Below, one piece after another: positions 39,289-49,223 of a DNA stretch of 64,000 nt. The position numbers and the translations under genes are program-made. The DNA comes from Alkalibacillus haloalkaliphilus (GTDB lineage: Bacteria; Bacillota; Bacilli; Bacillales; Alkalibacillaceae), in NCBI RefSeq assembly GCF_007991275.1, contig NZ_BJYA01000001.1, positions 463,745 through 527,744 on the forward strand, in the 5' to 3' direction. Within the stretch, counting starts at the first letter, position 1. Each line of letters starts with the position of its first letter. The notes beneath the pieces were generated by a model. The model had not been told where the DNA came from, did no database searches, and was given only the letters and a program-made list of their open reading frames with translations.

Positions 39289-39852
39289 ATGAAGTGCATT
39301 GTTGGGTTAGGCAATCCAGGCTTAAAGTACAAAAAAACACGACATAATATTGGATTTCAAGTCATTGATTATATAGCGAAAGAAAATGGCTGGAAGTTTA
39401 AAAAAGATAAGTTCAATGCCCATTACATTCAAGAAGTAGTTAATGGAGAGAAAGTATTATTGCTAAAGCCACAAACATATATGAATCGTTCAGGCCAATC
39501 AGTCAAAGAAGCAACTGATTACTTTAATATCGATGCAGAGAATGTATTAGTAATATACGATGACCTAGACTTACCGACAGGGAAAATTAGGTTGCGCCAA
39601 AAAGGTGGACATGGTGGGCATAACGGAATAAGAGATATAATCGCTCAATTAGACACTAAAGAATTTAATCGAATCCGCTTTGGAATTGGTCGACCAGAAG
39701 GTAATGAAAGTGTAACAGATTATGTATTAGGCAAATTCTCAAAAGCAGAGCAAGTTGACATTACACCGTCAATTAAAAAGTCGAAAGAAGCCTATGAAAC
39801 TTGGTGTGAGAAACCATTTTTACAAGTGATGAACGATTTCAACCAATCTTAA
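39289..39852 (+). CDS. pth: Peptidyl-tRNA hydrolase
   Basis: Pth releases tRNA from drop-off peptidyl-tRNAs. The 187-residue product has GLGNPGLKYKKTRHNIGF with the catalytic His, KPQTYMNRSG and YDDLDLPTG. AAAGGAG lies upstream. In B. subtilis the gene is spoVC and sits between ctc and fin, as here. Confidence 0.97.
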   Translation: MKCIVGLGNPGLKYKKTRHNIGFQVIDYIAKENGWKFKKDKFNAHYIQEVVNGEKVLLLKPQTYMNRSGQSVKEATDYFNIDAENVLVIYDDLDLPTGKIRLRQKGGHGGHNGIRDIIAQLDTKEFNRIRFGIGRPEGNESVTDYVLGKFSKAEQVDITPSIKKSKEAYETWCEKPFLQVMNDFNQS

Positions 39853-39980
39853 TAATTGAATAAGGAACCTTTTATTTGGAAAACCTATAACTAGTTTTCA
39901 CTTCACATTTTAAAAACAGATTTGTGTAGTTTTGCATATCATGAATTAGTTGAAATGTGGAAGTTTAAGGAGGTTCCTTT

Positions 39981-40211
39981 GTGTCAGCAAAAGTAAAATG
40001 TCGTCATTGTAGTCGAAACCTCGGTGAGATCGATGATACAAAACAAGTGCAACAATTGATTGAACAACAGTCGCTAACGCAAGAAGAATTAAATGATATA
40101 TTACAAGAAGGAGAACAGGGTGAGTTGAATGTTCTTCTCGTATGTGAAGAATGTGAGGATATACTCTCACAAAATCCAAGTTTATTTGAATTAGAAAACT
40201 TTATCCATTAA
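39981..40211 (+). CDS. fin: Anti-sigma-F factor Fin
   Basis: The 76-residue zinc protein (YabK) inhibits sigma F to ease the shift to sigma G in the forespore. Cys7, Cys10, Cys55 and Cys58 form the zinc site. GTG start after AAGGAGG. Its place between pth and mfd is conserved. Confidence 0.92.
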   Translation: MSAKVKCRHCSRNLGEIDDTKQVQQLIEQQSLTQEELNDILQEGEQGELNVLLVCEECEDILSQNPSLFELENFIH

Positions 40212-40284
40212 CCCGCTTTGGTGAGAGCCAAAGCATTTTTCTGTTGAGAAATACCCGTCTTGTGATTTGAAGGGGGAGCATAGA

Positions 40285-43200
40285 ATGAAGAACATAAAAG
40301 ACTATTTAGTAACTCAAGATGATTTTGCTCATATAATTGATGGTATAGAAACTGGCATGAATGAACAGCTCATATCTGGGTTAACGAACTCAACAAGAGC
40401 TGTATTAGCTTCACTTATTCATGAATCCGCTAAACAACCAATTCTATATGTAACCCATCAATTATCACAAGCGCAAAAAGTATATGAAGAGTTATTATCC
40501 ATTACAGAAGATGAAAGTAAGATCCATTTATACCCTGCCAATGAGTTATTAGCAGCAGAGATCGTCTCATCTTCACCTGAGTTAAAAGCTCAAAGACTTG
40601 AAGCATTGAAAAATTGGCAGAAACACGAAAAAGGGATCATGGTCGTACCAGTATCAGCTTTAAAACGATTATTGCCCCCTAAAGAGTTAGTTGAACAATT
40701 TCAAGTTTATTTTAAAGTTGGTGAGGAAAAGCCACTGGAAGAAGCGATTAAAGATGTACAACGATTAGGTTATAAGATGGTTGATTTAGTGAACGCACCG
40801 GGTGAGATGAGTCGCCGTGGAGGAATTGTTGACGTATATCCTTTAACCGAAGCCTACCCCGTTCGAATCGAGTGGTTTGATGACGAAGTAGAATCGATTC
40901 GGTATTTTGATGCCGAAACTCAGCGTTCACAAGGTGAGATGGACCATTTTGATATCTCACCTGCAGAGGAATTTGTTTTAACACATGAACAAATGGAACA
41001 AGCAGCTGAGAAGCTTAAATCATTACTGAAGTCATCGGTTGAACAGTTAAAGAGCGATCAACAAAAAGAGCGTTTGTATGAAAAAGTAAACTACGACATT
41101 GAGCGGCTTGAACAAGGAGAGATTTTTACCGGGATATATCAGTATTTGACGTTGCTTTATGAAGATACGAGTAGTTTACTAGATTATTTACCTAAAAATA
41201 GTGTTGTATTACTAGATGAAATGAGTCGTATTTCGGAAACAGCAGAACAATTGGATCGTGAAGAGGCTAATTGGTACACTGAAATGCTTGAACAACAAGA
41301 TATTGTAAATGGCTTACAATTGTCATTCGATTGGTATCAAGTATGGGACAAAATGAAATTCTCTAAAATCTATATGTCATTATTTTTAAGACATATCCCT
41401 AATACGAAACCGGAAAACATTATTAACATTTCAAGCCGTCAAATGCAGCAATTCCATGGTCAGATGAATTTGTTAAAAAATGAAATGGACAGATGGATGC
41501 AAGCAGAATATTCCGTTGTCATTATTGCTGCCGATGATGAAAGAGCTAAAAGAGTAGAGCGTGTTTTAGAAGATTATGACATGGTTTCTCATAGACCGAA
41601 TCAGTTAACTGAACTGCCTGTCCAAGAACCAATTATTATTCAAGGTAGTATTAGTGAAGGTTTTGAAATGCCGAGTTACAAACTGGCGGTATTAACAGAG
41701 GAAGAACTGTTCAGAAAGAAAATGCCAAAAAAGCGTAAGAAGCAAAAGATCTCAAACGCTGAGCGAATTAAAAGTTATCAAGAGCTTGAAACAGGCGACT
41801 ATGTTGTACATACGAACCATGGTATTGGTAAGTATTTAGGAATTGAAACGATGCAAGTAAATAATGTGCACAAAGATTATATGGTATTACGTTATTCGGG
41901 TAATGATAAACTGTTTGTCCCTGTCGAACAAATTGATCAAGTGCAAAAGTATGTCGGCTCAGAAGGAAAAGAGCCTAAACTTTATCGTTTAGGTGGAACT
42001 GAATGGAAGAAAGTTAAATCACGAGTCCAGTCTTCAGTAGAAGATATTGCTGATGATTTAATTCAACTTTATGCAGAACGAGAAGCTTCAAAAGGATATG
42101 CTTTCTCAAAAGATAGTGAAATGCAAAAAGACTTTGAAGCGGCTTTTCCTTACGAAGAGACAGAGGATCAGTTGCGTTGTATTGAAGAAGTTAAGGACGA
42201 CATGGAAAGAGAACGCCCAATGGACCGTCTTCTTTGTGGTGATGTTGGTTATGGTAAGACAGAAGTTGCTATTCGTGCAGCGTTTAAAGCAGTAATCGAT
42301 AATAAGCAAGTTGCTTTACTTGTGCCAACGACTATTTTAGCACAGCAACATTTTGAAACGTTTCTAGAAAGGTTTCAAGACTTTGGACTAAATGTAGGTA
42401 TACTAAGTCGTTTCCAAACGGCTAAACAACAAAAGGAAACGTTAGACCAACTTGAAAAAGGTCTAGTCGATGTTGTAATTGGAACGCATCGTCTTCTTTC
42501 AAAAGACATTAAATTTAAAGATTTAGGGTTATTAATTATTGATGAAGAGCAACGTTTCGGTGTTAAACATAAAGAGAAGATTAAACAGCTAAGGTCGAAT
42601 GTTGATGTACTAACGTTAACAGCTACGCCAATTCCAAGAACACTTCATATGTCAATGGTTGGTGTAAGAGACCTTTCTGTAATTGAAACACCGCCTGAAA
42701 ATCGTTTTCCAATTCAAACTTACGTAGTGGAGTACAACCCACCATTCATTAAGGAAGCGATTGAAAGAGAAATGTCGCGCGATGGCCAAGTCTTCTTCTT
42801 ATATAATCGAGTCGATATGATTGATCGTGTTGCAGCCGAGATCGATGAGCTAGTGGAAGATGCGCGGGTTGCACATGCTCATGGACAAATGAATGAAAGG
42901 CAGCTTGAGAACATTATTTTAGATTTCCTTGAAGGGAATTATGATGTTTTAGTGAGTACCACAATCATTGAAACCGGTGTTGATATACCGAATGTTAATA
43001 CTTTAATTGTTAACGATGCTGATAAAATGGGCTTAAGTCAGCTTTATCAGTTGCGGGGGCGAGTTGGACGTTCAAACCGTTTAGCTTACGCTTATTTCAC
43101 ACATCAAAAAGATAAAGTGTTAAGTGAAGTGGCTGAAAAGAGGTTAGAGGCGATAAAAGAATTTACTGAGTTAGGCTCTGGTTTTAAAATCGCTATGCGC

Positions 43201-43824
43201 GATTTATCGATAAGAGGTGCTGGTAACTTATTAGGTACTGAACAGCATGGTTTCATTGATTCAGTCGGTTTTGATTTGTACTCACAAATGCTTAACGAAG
43301 CCATTCAAGCGAAACAAGAAGGCAAAACTTATGAAGAAACGAAACCATTTGAAGTCGAAATGACGTTATCTTTAGATGCATATATTCCAAGCGAATACAT
43401 TGAGGATGAAACACAGAAGATTCATATGTACAAACGCATTCATGCGGTTAAAGAAGTTAGTGAGATCTTTGAGATTAAAGATGAACTAATCGACCGTTTT
43501 GGACCGTATCCGCAAGAAGTTGAAGAGCTTATGCAAGTAGCACGTATTAGGTTACTTGCTCAAAAAGAAAAAGTAGAAACAGTTCATGAGAAAAACAATA
43601 AAATAGAAATGCTTATGCAAGAAGAAGAAAGTCTAAAAATTGATGGGTCTGAATTATTCATGTTAGCTAATGAGTATGGTCGGATGGTTCAATTAGGTAC
43701 AGAAGGTCAAAAGTTAAAAATCAAGATTCAATACAACCATAAAAACAAACAAGAGCGTTACGATGTATTGGAAGATTTGCTATCAAAATTAGAAAACGTG
43801 AAAAAACAACCAAATCATGAATAG
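40285..43824 (+). CDS. mfd: Transcription-repair coupling factor
   Basis: Mfd removes stalled RNA polymerase and recruits UvrA. The 1179-residue protein has a UvrB-like N-terminal part, the polymerase-interacting domain (NHGIGKYLGIE), helicase motifs GDVGYGKTEVA and DEEQRFGV, RecG-like TRG region, and a C-terminal autoinhibitory domain. ATG 40285 follows GGGGGAGC; the ATG-less extension to 40267 is not needed. Confidence 0.97.
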   Translation: MKNIKDYLVTQDDFAHIIDGIETGMNEQLISGLTNSTRAVLASLIHESAKQPILYVTHQLSQAQKVYEELLSITEDESKIHLYPANELLAAEIVSSSPELKAQRLEALKNWQKHEKGIMVVPVSALKRLLPPKELVEQFQVYFKVGEEKPLEEAIKDVQRLGYKMVDLVNAPGEMSRRGGIVDVYPLTEAYPVRIEWFDDEVESIRYFDAETQRSQGEMDHFDISPAEEFVLTHEQMEQAAEKLKSLLKSSVEQLKSDQQKERLYEKVNYDIERLEQGEIFTGIYQYLTLLYEDTSSLLDYLPKNSVVLLDEMSRISETAEQLDREEANWYTEMLEQQDIVNGLQLSFDWYQVWDKMKFSKIYMSLFLRHIPNTKPENIINISSRQMQQFHGQMNLLKNEMDRWMQAEYSVVIIAADDERAKRVERVLEDYDMVSHRPNQLTELPVQEPIIIQGSISEGFEMPSYKLAVLTEEELFRKKMPKKRKKQKISNAERIKSYQELETGDYVVHTNHGIGKYLGIETMQVNNVHKDYMVLRYSGNDKLFVPVEQIDQVQKYVGSEGKEPKLYRLGGTEWKKVKSRVQSSVEDIADDLIQLYAEREASKGYAFSKDSEMQKDFEAAFPYEETEDQLRCIEEVKDDMERERPMDRLLCGDVGYGKTEVAIRAAFKAVIDNKQVALLVPTTILAQQHFETFLERFQDFGLNVGILSRFQTAKQQKETLDQLEKGLVDVVIGTHRLLSKDIKFKDLGLLIIDEEQRFGVKHKEKIKQLRSNVDVLTLTATPIPRTLHMSMVGVRDLSVIETPPENRFPIQTYVVEYNPPFIKEAIEREMSRDGQVFFLYNRVDMIDRVAAEIDELVEDARVAHAHGQMNERQLENIILDFLEGNYDVLVSTTIIETGVDIPNVNTLIVNDADKMGLSQLYQLRGRVGRSNRLAYAYFTHQKDKVLSEVAEKRLEAIKEFTELGSGFKIAMRDLSIRGAGNLLGTEQHGFIDSVGFDLYSQMLNEAIQAKQEGKTYEETKPFEVEMTLSLDAYIPSEYIEDETQKIHMYKRIHAVKEVSEIFEIKDELIDRFGPYPQEVEELMQVARIRLLAQKEKVETVHEKNNKIEMLMQEEESLKIDGSELFMLANEYGRMVQLGTEGQKLKIKIQYNHKNKQERYDVLEDLLSKLENVKKQPNHE

Positions 43825-43847
43825 TTTTCTCCTGTTGCTTCATACTA
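43818..43847 (+). promoter_or_regulatory. Sigma-G promoter of spoVT
   Basis: TGAATA, 17 bases, CATACTA is an exact match to the sigma-G consensus. The -35 overlaps the mfd stop codon. B. subtilis spoVT is a sigma-G gene. Confidence 0.8.
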
Positions 43848-43914
43848 CAAACACGAGTAAATCATTAAACACTCATCTATATGAGTACATCACAGAAAGC
43901 GGGGATTGCAGAGT

Positions 43915-44448
43915 ATGAAAGCAACAGGAATAGTACGTCGTATTGATGACCTAGGAAGAGTTGTTGTCCCTAAAGAAATAAGGCGCACGTTACGCATTCG
44001 AGAGGGAGACCCTTTGGAGATCTTTGTTGACCGTGAAGGTGAAGTCATTTTAAAAAAGTACTCACCTATTAACGAATTAAGTGAGTTTGCACAAGAGTAT
44101 GCTCATTCACTTTTCGATGCCACGGGATATAAAGTATTAATTTCCGATCGAGACGAGTTTATATCTGCCGCGGGTGCTTCGAAGAAAGAGTACTTAAATA
44201 AAAGTATTGGCCAACCTATTGAAAAGGCAATGGAAAAACGAGAAGCAGTAGTGGAACGAAATGAATATACGTTAGAAATGATTCAAGGGCAAGAAGAGAC
44301 GGTCGCATCGTTTCTTATTCAACCGATTGTAACAAATGGTGATCCAGTAGGCAGTATTATTATGTATGCAGATAAAGGATCTCTTACTGATGTTGAAATT
44401 AAAGTGTGTGAAACGGCAGCTAACTTCTTAGCTAGGCAGATGGAATAA
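43915..44448 (+). CDS. spoVT: Forespore regulator SpoVT
   Basis: The 177-residue protein has an AbrB-like N-terminal domain (MKATGIVRRIDDLGRVVVPK) and a C-terminal GAF-like domain from about residue 55. SpoVT tunes sigma-G genes. ATG 43915 follows AGCGGGG at a long spacing; the TTG at 43906 is less likely. Confidence 0.95.
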   Translation: MKATGIVRRIDDLGRVVVPKEIRRTLRIREGDPLEIFVDREGEVILKKYSPINELSEFAQEYAHSLFDATGYKVLISDRDEFISAAGASKKEYLNKSIGQPIEKAMEKREAVVERNEYTLEMIQGQEETVASFLIQPIVTNGDPVGSIIMYADKGSLTDVEIKVCETAANFLARQME

Positions 44449-44519
44449 TAAAAATAATATCTTTAATTATGTATGTGATATAATATAACCAATACTTATT
44501 TAGACAAGTGAGGAACGAC

Positions 44520-46100
44520 ATGTCGAACTCGAGTGCATGGATTAAAGGTACGGTTATATTAACAATCGCAGCATTGATTGGAAAGGTGCTTGGAATGGTT
44601 TATCGCATCCCGTTGCAAAACTTGGCAGGGGATGAAGGGCTATATGTATACCAACAGATTTACCCTGTTATTTCATTAGCTCTTATGTTGTCCATTTATA
44701 GTTTGCCAAGCGCTTTTTCGCATGTATTAACATATTACTCACCACAAAACGCCCAGATTCGTTTCAAAAACGTATCTGTGGTGTTTTATTTATTAGTGAC
44801 ATTAGGTTTTATGGTAGCTTTAACGCTATATGTGGCATCGCCTTTCTTAGTTAATTTAATGGGAGACGACCGATTATTGTTCCCATTTAAGATGACAAGC
44901 CTACTATTTTTGCTTATCCCGATCACAGCCTTTTTCAGAGGATATTTTCAGTTTAAACAACAAGAAGCGATTTTTGCTTTATCACAAGTGACAGAGCAAT
45001 TAATACGTGTGTTATTAATTGTTGTTTCAACTATAATCATCGTGAACTATGGGCTATCGGTGTATAACATTGGATGGCTTGCTACAGTGGCAACATTAGC
45101 AGGTGTAGTCTTTGCTATTTTAGTTTTATTATTTTTTTACTTTAAGTATAGAAAGACTACGAAGGAAACAGTTTCTTTAAAACTAAAAAAAGTTTTAGTT
45201 CCGTTAATAACAGGTATGGTTGTTTATAGCTTAACTCACGTCTTACATCTCATTGTTCAGTTCGTTGATGTTTTGACAATGGTTAACAGCTTAAAAGAAT
45301 TTGGCAATACATTTACAGAAGCGGTCAATTCAAAAGGTGTCTACGATCGGGGCAATCCATTAGTGCAGCTAGGGCTTGTTTTTGGTTCAGCTTTAGCTTT
45401 ATCGATTGTTCCAGCGATCCAAATGAATGAACCGAGTGAACAAAAAGTTACCGAGTGGAATCAAGTATTTGCTTTTAAATTAACATTTTTGTTTTCGTTG
45501 AGTGCTGCCTTTGGTTTAGTGGCGATCATGCCTGTTTTAAACCCATTATTTTACTTGTCTAGTGATGGTACAGTAGCGATTCAGTTAATGATGGTATTAG
45601 TCTTTTTGTTTTCAATGATTATGACGCTTTCTGTACTTCTACAAGGACATGGTATTCGCGTAGCACAAGTCAAATGGCTAGCTCTACTATTAGTTGTGAA
45701 GTGGATGTTAAACATTCTATTAATACAACAGTTTGGCATAATTGGAGCTAGTCTTGCTTCAGTGATCGCGACTGGACTTATTGTAATAGTATTTTATCGA
45801 TTATGGTCATCAAGAGTGGTGGCTAAAGGGATTAATCGATTTTTAGTTAAAGCTTCTGCTGTTGTTCTCTTAATGACTACTGTGGTATATAGCTTGAACT
45901 TGTTAGCGAGATACTTTGTTGCACTAGATGAAAGATTACTATTACTATTAATAGTAATTGCTCTTTGTTTTATAGGTGCTGTAATTGTTTTATATTGTAT
46001 TGATCGAATAAAGTTATTTACAGACGAAGAACAAGCAGCAATTAATACGATACCATTGATAAAAAAGCTAAGAAAGTTGGGTAAGTATGGGGCGCATTAA
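44520..46100 (+). CDS. yabM: Polysaccharide flippase-like membrane protein (YabM)
   Basis: The 526-residue protein is a MOP-superfamily transporter of the SpoVB/RfbX type with about 14 membrane helices. The N-terminal LIGKVLGMVYRIPLQNLAGD is typical. Substrate is unknown; lipid-linked precursors are plausible. ATG 44520 follows GTGAGGA. It overlaps mazG by 14 bases. Confidence 0.9.
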   Translation: MSNSSAWIKGTVILTIAALIGKVLGMVYRIPLQNLAGDEGLYVYQQIYPVISLALMLSIYSLPSAFSHVLTYYSPQNAQIRFKNVSVVFYLLVTLGFMVALTLYVASPFLVNLMGDDRLLFPFKMTSLLFLLIPITAFFRGYFQFKQQEAIFALSQVTEQLIRVLLIVVSTIIIVNYGLSVYNIGWLATVATLAGVVFAILVLLFFYFKYRKTTKETVSLKLKKVLVPLITGMVVYSLTHVLHLIVQFVDVLTMVNSLKEFGNTFTEAVNSKGVYDRGNPLVQLGLVFGSALALSIVPAIQMNEPSEQKVTEWNQVFAFKLTFLFSLSAAFGLVAIMPVLNPLFYLSSDGTVAIQLMMVLVFLFSMIMTLSVLLQGHGIRVAQVKWLALLLVVKWMLNILLIQQFGIIGASLASVIATGLIVIVFYRLWSSRVVAKGINRFLVKASAVVLLMTTVVYSLNLLARYFVALDERLLLLLIVIALCFIGAVIVLYCIDRIKLFTDEEQAAINTIPLIKKLRKLGKYGAH

Positions 46101-47535
46101 AGTAATTGGTCTAGGAGCTAGTACGATTGAACAGCTACCGTTAGGTGTCTATCGTGAACTGATTAAGAGTAGCCGAGTCTTAACGAGGACTATAAATCAC
46201 CCAGTAATAGACGAATTAGTAGATGAAGGAGTTCAATTTCAAAGCTTTGATAAAATCTATGAAAAGAACGAACAATTTGAAAATGTTTATGATGTCATCG
46301 CCAATGATCTAATTAACCAAGCAAAGGAAGAAGACGTTATCTATACGGTTCCAGGACATCCAATGGTTGCTGAAAAAACGGTTCAACTTCTATTAAATGC
46401 AAATGAAACTAACGTAGAAGTAGAAATAGAAGGAGGACAAAGTTTCCTTGACCCTCTATTTACAGCGGTTCAAATTGATCCAATTGAAGGTTTTCAACTG
46501 TTAGATGGAACTAATTTAGATAGAAGCAAGATTCAATATGAAAACCATCTACTCATTAGCCAAGTGTTTGATACTTTTACAGCTTCAGAGGTAAAACTGA
46601 CGCTAATGGAAGACTTACCGTTTGACTACCCAATTACAATTGTTGAAGAAGCCGGTAGCCATAATGAAACAGTTAAAACAGTACCTTTACATGAATTAGA
46701 TCGTGACTTTCAAGTGAGTAATTTAATTACGCTATATATTAGACCACAAGAACGCAATCAGTTACACCATACTTTTGCTGCATTAAAGGAAGTTATTGCT
46801 ACTTTAAGAGGGCCAAATGGTTGCCCGTGGGATCAAAAACAAACACACGAGTCGTTAAGACCGTATTTAATTGAGGAAGCATATGAAGTAATCGAAGCAA
46901 TTGATGCTCAAGATGATGATCACCTTGCTGAAGAGTTAGGTGATGTCTTGTTACAAATTATGTTACATAGCCAAATTGGTGAAGAGAATGGATTCTTTAC
47001 CGTCGATGATGTAATAAAAGGAATTACAGACAAAATGGTTGAGCGCCATCCACATGTTTTTAGTGATGTATCAGTTAAATCTGTCGATGAAGTAACAGAC
47101 AACTGGGAAGCAATTAAACAGAAAGACAAGCCGAAGACACAGTCAGTTCTTGATGGATTAAATGACGCTCTACCGCGCTTGTTGTATGCAAAAGAGATCC
47201 AAAAGAAAGTAGCGAAAGTAGGCTTTGATTGGCAAGAAGAAAGCCCAGTAATTAATAAAGTTAAAGAAGAAATAGAGGAATTCCATGACGCTATAGCGAA
47301 TAAGTCAATAGATGAAGCAGAAATGGAGTTAGGTGATGTTTTATTCTCGATTGTTAATTTAGGCCGATTTTATAAAATTGACCCTGAAATAGCTTTAAAT
47401 AAAACGTGTGAGAAGTTTATTAGTCGCTTTAAAGAAGTAGAAAAATTAGTGCAACAAAATAATGAAACGTTAACTAATTTATCTTTAGAGCATTTAGATC
47501 AGTATTGGGAACAAGTTAAATCATCAAAAGCATGA
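46087..47535 (+). CDS. mazG: Methyltransferase-like/MazG nucleoside triphosphate pyrophosphohydrolase (YabN)
   Basis: The 482-residue fusion has an N-terminal tetrapyrrole methylase-like domain (about 1-220) and a C-terminal MazG domain with LRGPNGCPWDQKQTHESL and metal-binding EExxE/ExxD helices (ELGDVLLQ, ELGDVLFS). MazG hydrolyses (d)NTPs and may clear damaged nucleotides. Start overlaps yabM. Confidence 0.95.
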   Translation: MGRIKVIGLGASTIEQLPLGVYRELIKSSRVLTRTINHPVIDELVDEGVQFQSFDKIYEKNEQFENVYDVIANDLINQAKEEDVIYTVPGHPMVAEKTVQLLLNANETNVEVEIEGGQSFLDPLFTAVQIDPIEGFQLLDGTNLDRSKIQYENHLLISQVFDTFTASEVKLTLMEDLPFDYPITIVEEAGSHNETVKTVPLHELDRDFQVSNLITLYIRPQERNQLHHTFAALKEVIATLRGPNGCPWDQKQTHESLRPYLIEEAYEVIEAIDAQDDDHLAEELGDVLLQIMLHSQIGEENGFFTVDDVIKGITDKMVERHPHVFSDVSVKSVDEVTDNWEAIKQKDKPKTQSVLDGLNDALPRLLYAKEIQKKVAKVGFDWQEESPVINKVKEEIEEFHDAIANKSIDEAEMELGDVLFSIVNLGRFYKIDPEIALNKTCEKFISRFKEVEKLVQQNNETLTNLSLEHLDQYWEQVKSSKA

Positions 47536-47548
47536 AAGAGGTGTTAAC

Positions 47549-47818
47549 ATGCGCTTAGATAAATTTTTGAAACTATCGAGACTCATTAAAAGAAGAACAG
47601 TTGCAAAAGACGTAGCTAGCCAAGGTAGAATCCAAGTTAATGGACAGTCAGCCAAAGCTTCTACTGACTTAAAAGTCGGTGATGAAGTGATGATTCAATA
47701 CGGACATAAAAAACTAACAATTAAAGTAGAGTCCTTACAGGAACATGTAAAAAAAGATCAAACGTCTCGACTATATTCAGTAATTAATGAAGAAAAAATA
47801 GAGTCCAATTCAATTTAA
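47549..47818 (+). CDS. rqcP: S4-domain ribosome quality control protein RqcP
   Basis: The 89-residue S4 RNA-binding protein (YabO) works with RqcH on stalled large subunits to add alanine tails. MRLDKFLKLSRLIKRRTVA is the S4 start. An AGAGGTG ribosome site lies 13 bases after mazG. Confidence 0.94.
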   Translation: MRLDKFLKLSRLIKRRTVAKDVASQGRIQVNGQSAKASTDLKVGDEVMIQYGHKKLTIKVESLQEHVKKDQTSRLYSVINEEKIESNSI

Positions 47819-47821
47819 TAG

Positions 47822-47849
47822 CATGTTTTTAATCCCTCTATCATACGGT
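47822..47849 (+). promoter_or_regulatory. Sigma-E promoter of yabPQ
   Basis: CATGTT, 14 bases, CATACGGT fits sigma E with one mismatch in each box. yabP and yabQ are mother-cell genes in B. subtilis. Confidence 0.6.
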
Positions 47850-47872
47850 AGTAGTGAATAGGAGGGAAGGAC

Positions 47873-48178
47873 ATGCCATACGAAAAACAGTTATATCAAG
47901 GGGAACGTGAAACGAAACGTGAACATGACCTGAAGTTGAAAGACCGTCGCAAGTTAGAAGTGACAGGTGTTTTAGATGTAGATAGCTTTGATACAGAAGA
48001 GTTTCTATTAAAAACAACGATGGGCTATTTACTGATTCGCGGTCACAACTTGCATATGAAGAACTTGAATGTTGATGAAGGTTTCTTAACGATTCAAGGT
48101 AAAATTCATTCATTTGACTACATTGATGAAAATAAACAAAACCAAGCTAAAGGAATCTTTAGCAAGTTGTTTAAATGA
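47873..48178 (+). CDS. yabP: Spore cortex protein YabP
   Basis: The 101-residue YabP/YqfC-family protein has KLEVTGVLDVDSFDTEEF and YLLIRGHNLHMKNLNVDEG. It is needed for cortex formation. AGGAGGGAAGG lies before the ATG, and it overlaps yabQ by four bases. Confidence 0.93.
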   Translation: MPYEKQLYQGERETKREHDLKLKDRRKLEVTGVLDVDSFDTEEFLLKTTMGYLLIRGHNLHMKNLNVDEGFLTIQGKIHSFDYIDENKQNQAKGIFSKLFK

Positions 48179-48783
48179 CGCTAAGTACACAGTTTATTAC
48201 CATGTTAACAATGGTCTTCGCAGGCATCCTCTCTGTCGGATCATTTGATACTTATAAAAGGTTGTTAAGACCACAAGTCTATTGGCAACAGTACGCAATA
48301 GATATATTGTTCTTTCTAACGATGGGATCTGTTGTTTATTACTTGTTGTTCTTAGCTAATGGTGGTATTTTACGATTTTACTTAGTCATAGCATTCTTGC
48401 TAGGAGTTTCAGCGTACTATGCATTGTTTCAAAGTTTATTTTTAAAAATGTTAGAAGTAACCATTCGGATCATTGTGAACTTGTACAATTTTATTACAAA
48501 CTTAGTAAATCTATTACTTGTTAAGCCAATAGTATGGATTTTACTACTGAGTTTTAGTATAATTGTTGCAATTGGAAGGTTTTTACTAAAGTTGTTGCAA
48601 TTGCTCATTAAGGTCTTGTTCGCAATAATCTCGCCTTTCGTTCCAAGAATAGTAAAAAAGTACCTTAATAGTTTTGTCCATACTTGCGATAATGAAATTA
48701 GAAGATGGTGGAAAATATTAAGGTCTTGGTGGGAAAATAGGAGGAAGACAAGTGTTGAAAAGAAAGGGAACGAAGACGAATAA
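48175..48783 (+). CDS. yabQ: Spore cortex biosynthesis membrane protein YabQ
   Basis: The 202-residue membrane protein has about four to five helices (for example residues 5-24, 40-60, 66-85) and a basic tail. YabQ is required for cortex synthesis at the outer forespore membrane. The ATG overlaps the yabP stop, and its 3' end overlaps divIC. Confidence 0.9.
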   Translation: MTLSTQFITMLTMVFAGILSVGSFDTYKRLLRPQVYWQQYAIDILFFLTMGSVVYYLLFLANGGILRFYLVIAFLLGVSAYYALFQSLFLKMLEVTIRIIVNLYNFITNLVNLLLVKPIVWILLLSFSIIVAIGRFLLKLLQLLIKVLFAIISPFVPRIVKKYLNSFVHTCDNEIRRWWKILRSWWENRRKTSVEKKGNEDE

Positions 48784-49150
48784 CGTAAAAAAAATAAATA
48801 CGACTTATGTTAAACAACAAGAACAACATTTAGAACGTAAGCAACGAGAAAAGAAACTATTGATTCGTCGACTTGTAGCTTTTGGCGTTCTCTTTTCGAT
48901 CATAGTCGGAACCCTTTCACTTTATTTTTTTCAACAGCAGACTATTCATAGTGAGAAGGAAAGTGAGTACGAACAACTTCAAAGCGAGCTTCAAGCTCAG
49001 TTAGAAGAGCAAGAAGAGCTAGAGCGCGAAGTTGAGTTGTTAAATGATGTGGATTATTTATTGCAAATAGCAAGAAAAGATTACTTTTTTTCTAAAGAAG
49101 GAGAAATTATTTTTACTTTACCAGAGGAAGAGGAAGAGCCTTCTTATTGA
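48752..49150 (+). CDS. divIC: Cell division protein DivIC
   Basis: The 132-residue bitopic protein has a basic cytoplasmic start, one membrane helix at about residues 41-62 and an extracellular leucine-zipper coiled coil (about 66-105). It forms the FtsL-DivIB-DivIC divisome complex. GTG start after GGAGGAAG, inside the yabQ tail. Confidence 0.93.
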   Translation: MLKRKGTKTNNVKKINTTYVKQQEQHLERKQREKKLLIRRLVAFGVLFSIIVGTLSLYFFQQQTIHSEKESEYEQLQSELQAQLEEQEELEREVELLNDVDYLLQIARKDYFFSKEGEIIFTLPEEEEEPSY

Positions 49151-49223
49151 CACTTTTTAAAAAGCTTATATATAATAGTAAGGAATAGATCTTTTAATAA
49201 ATCTAAGGAGGAGCATTTTCTTT

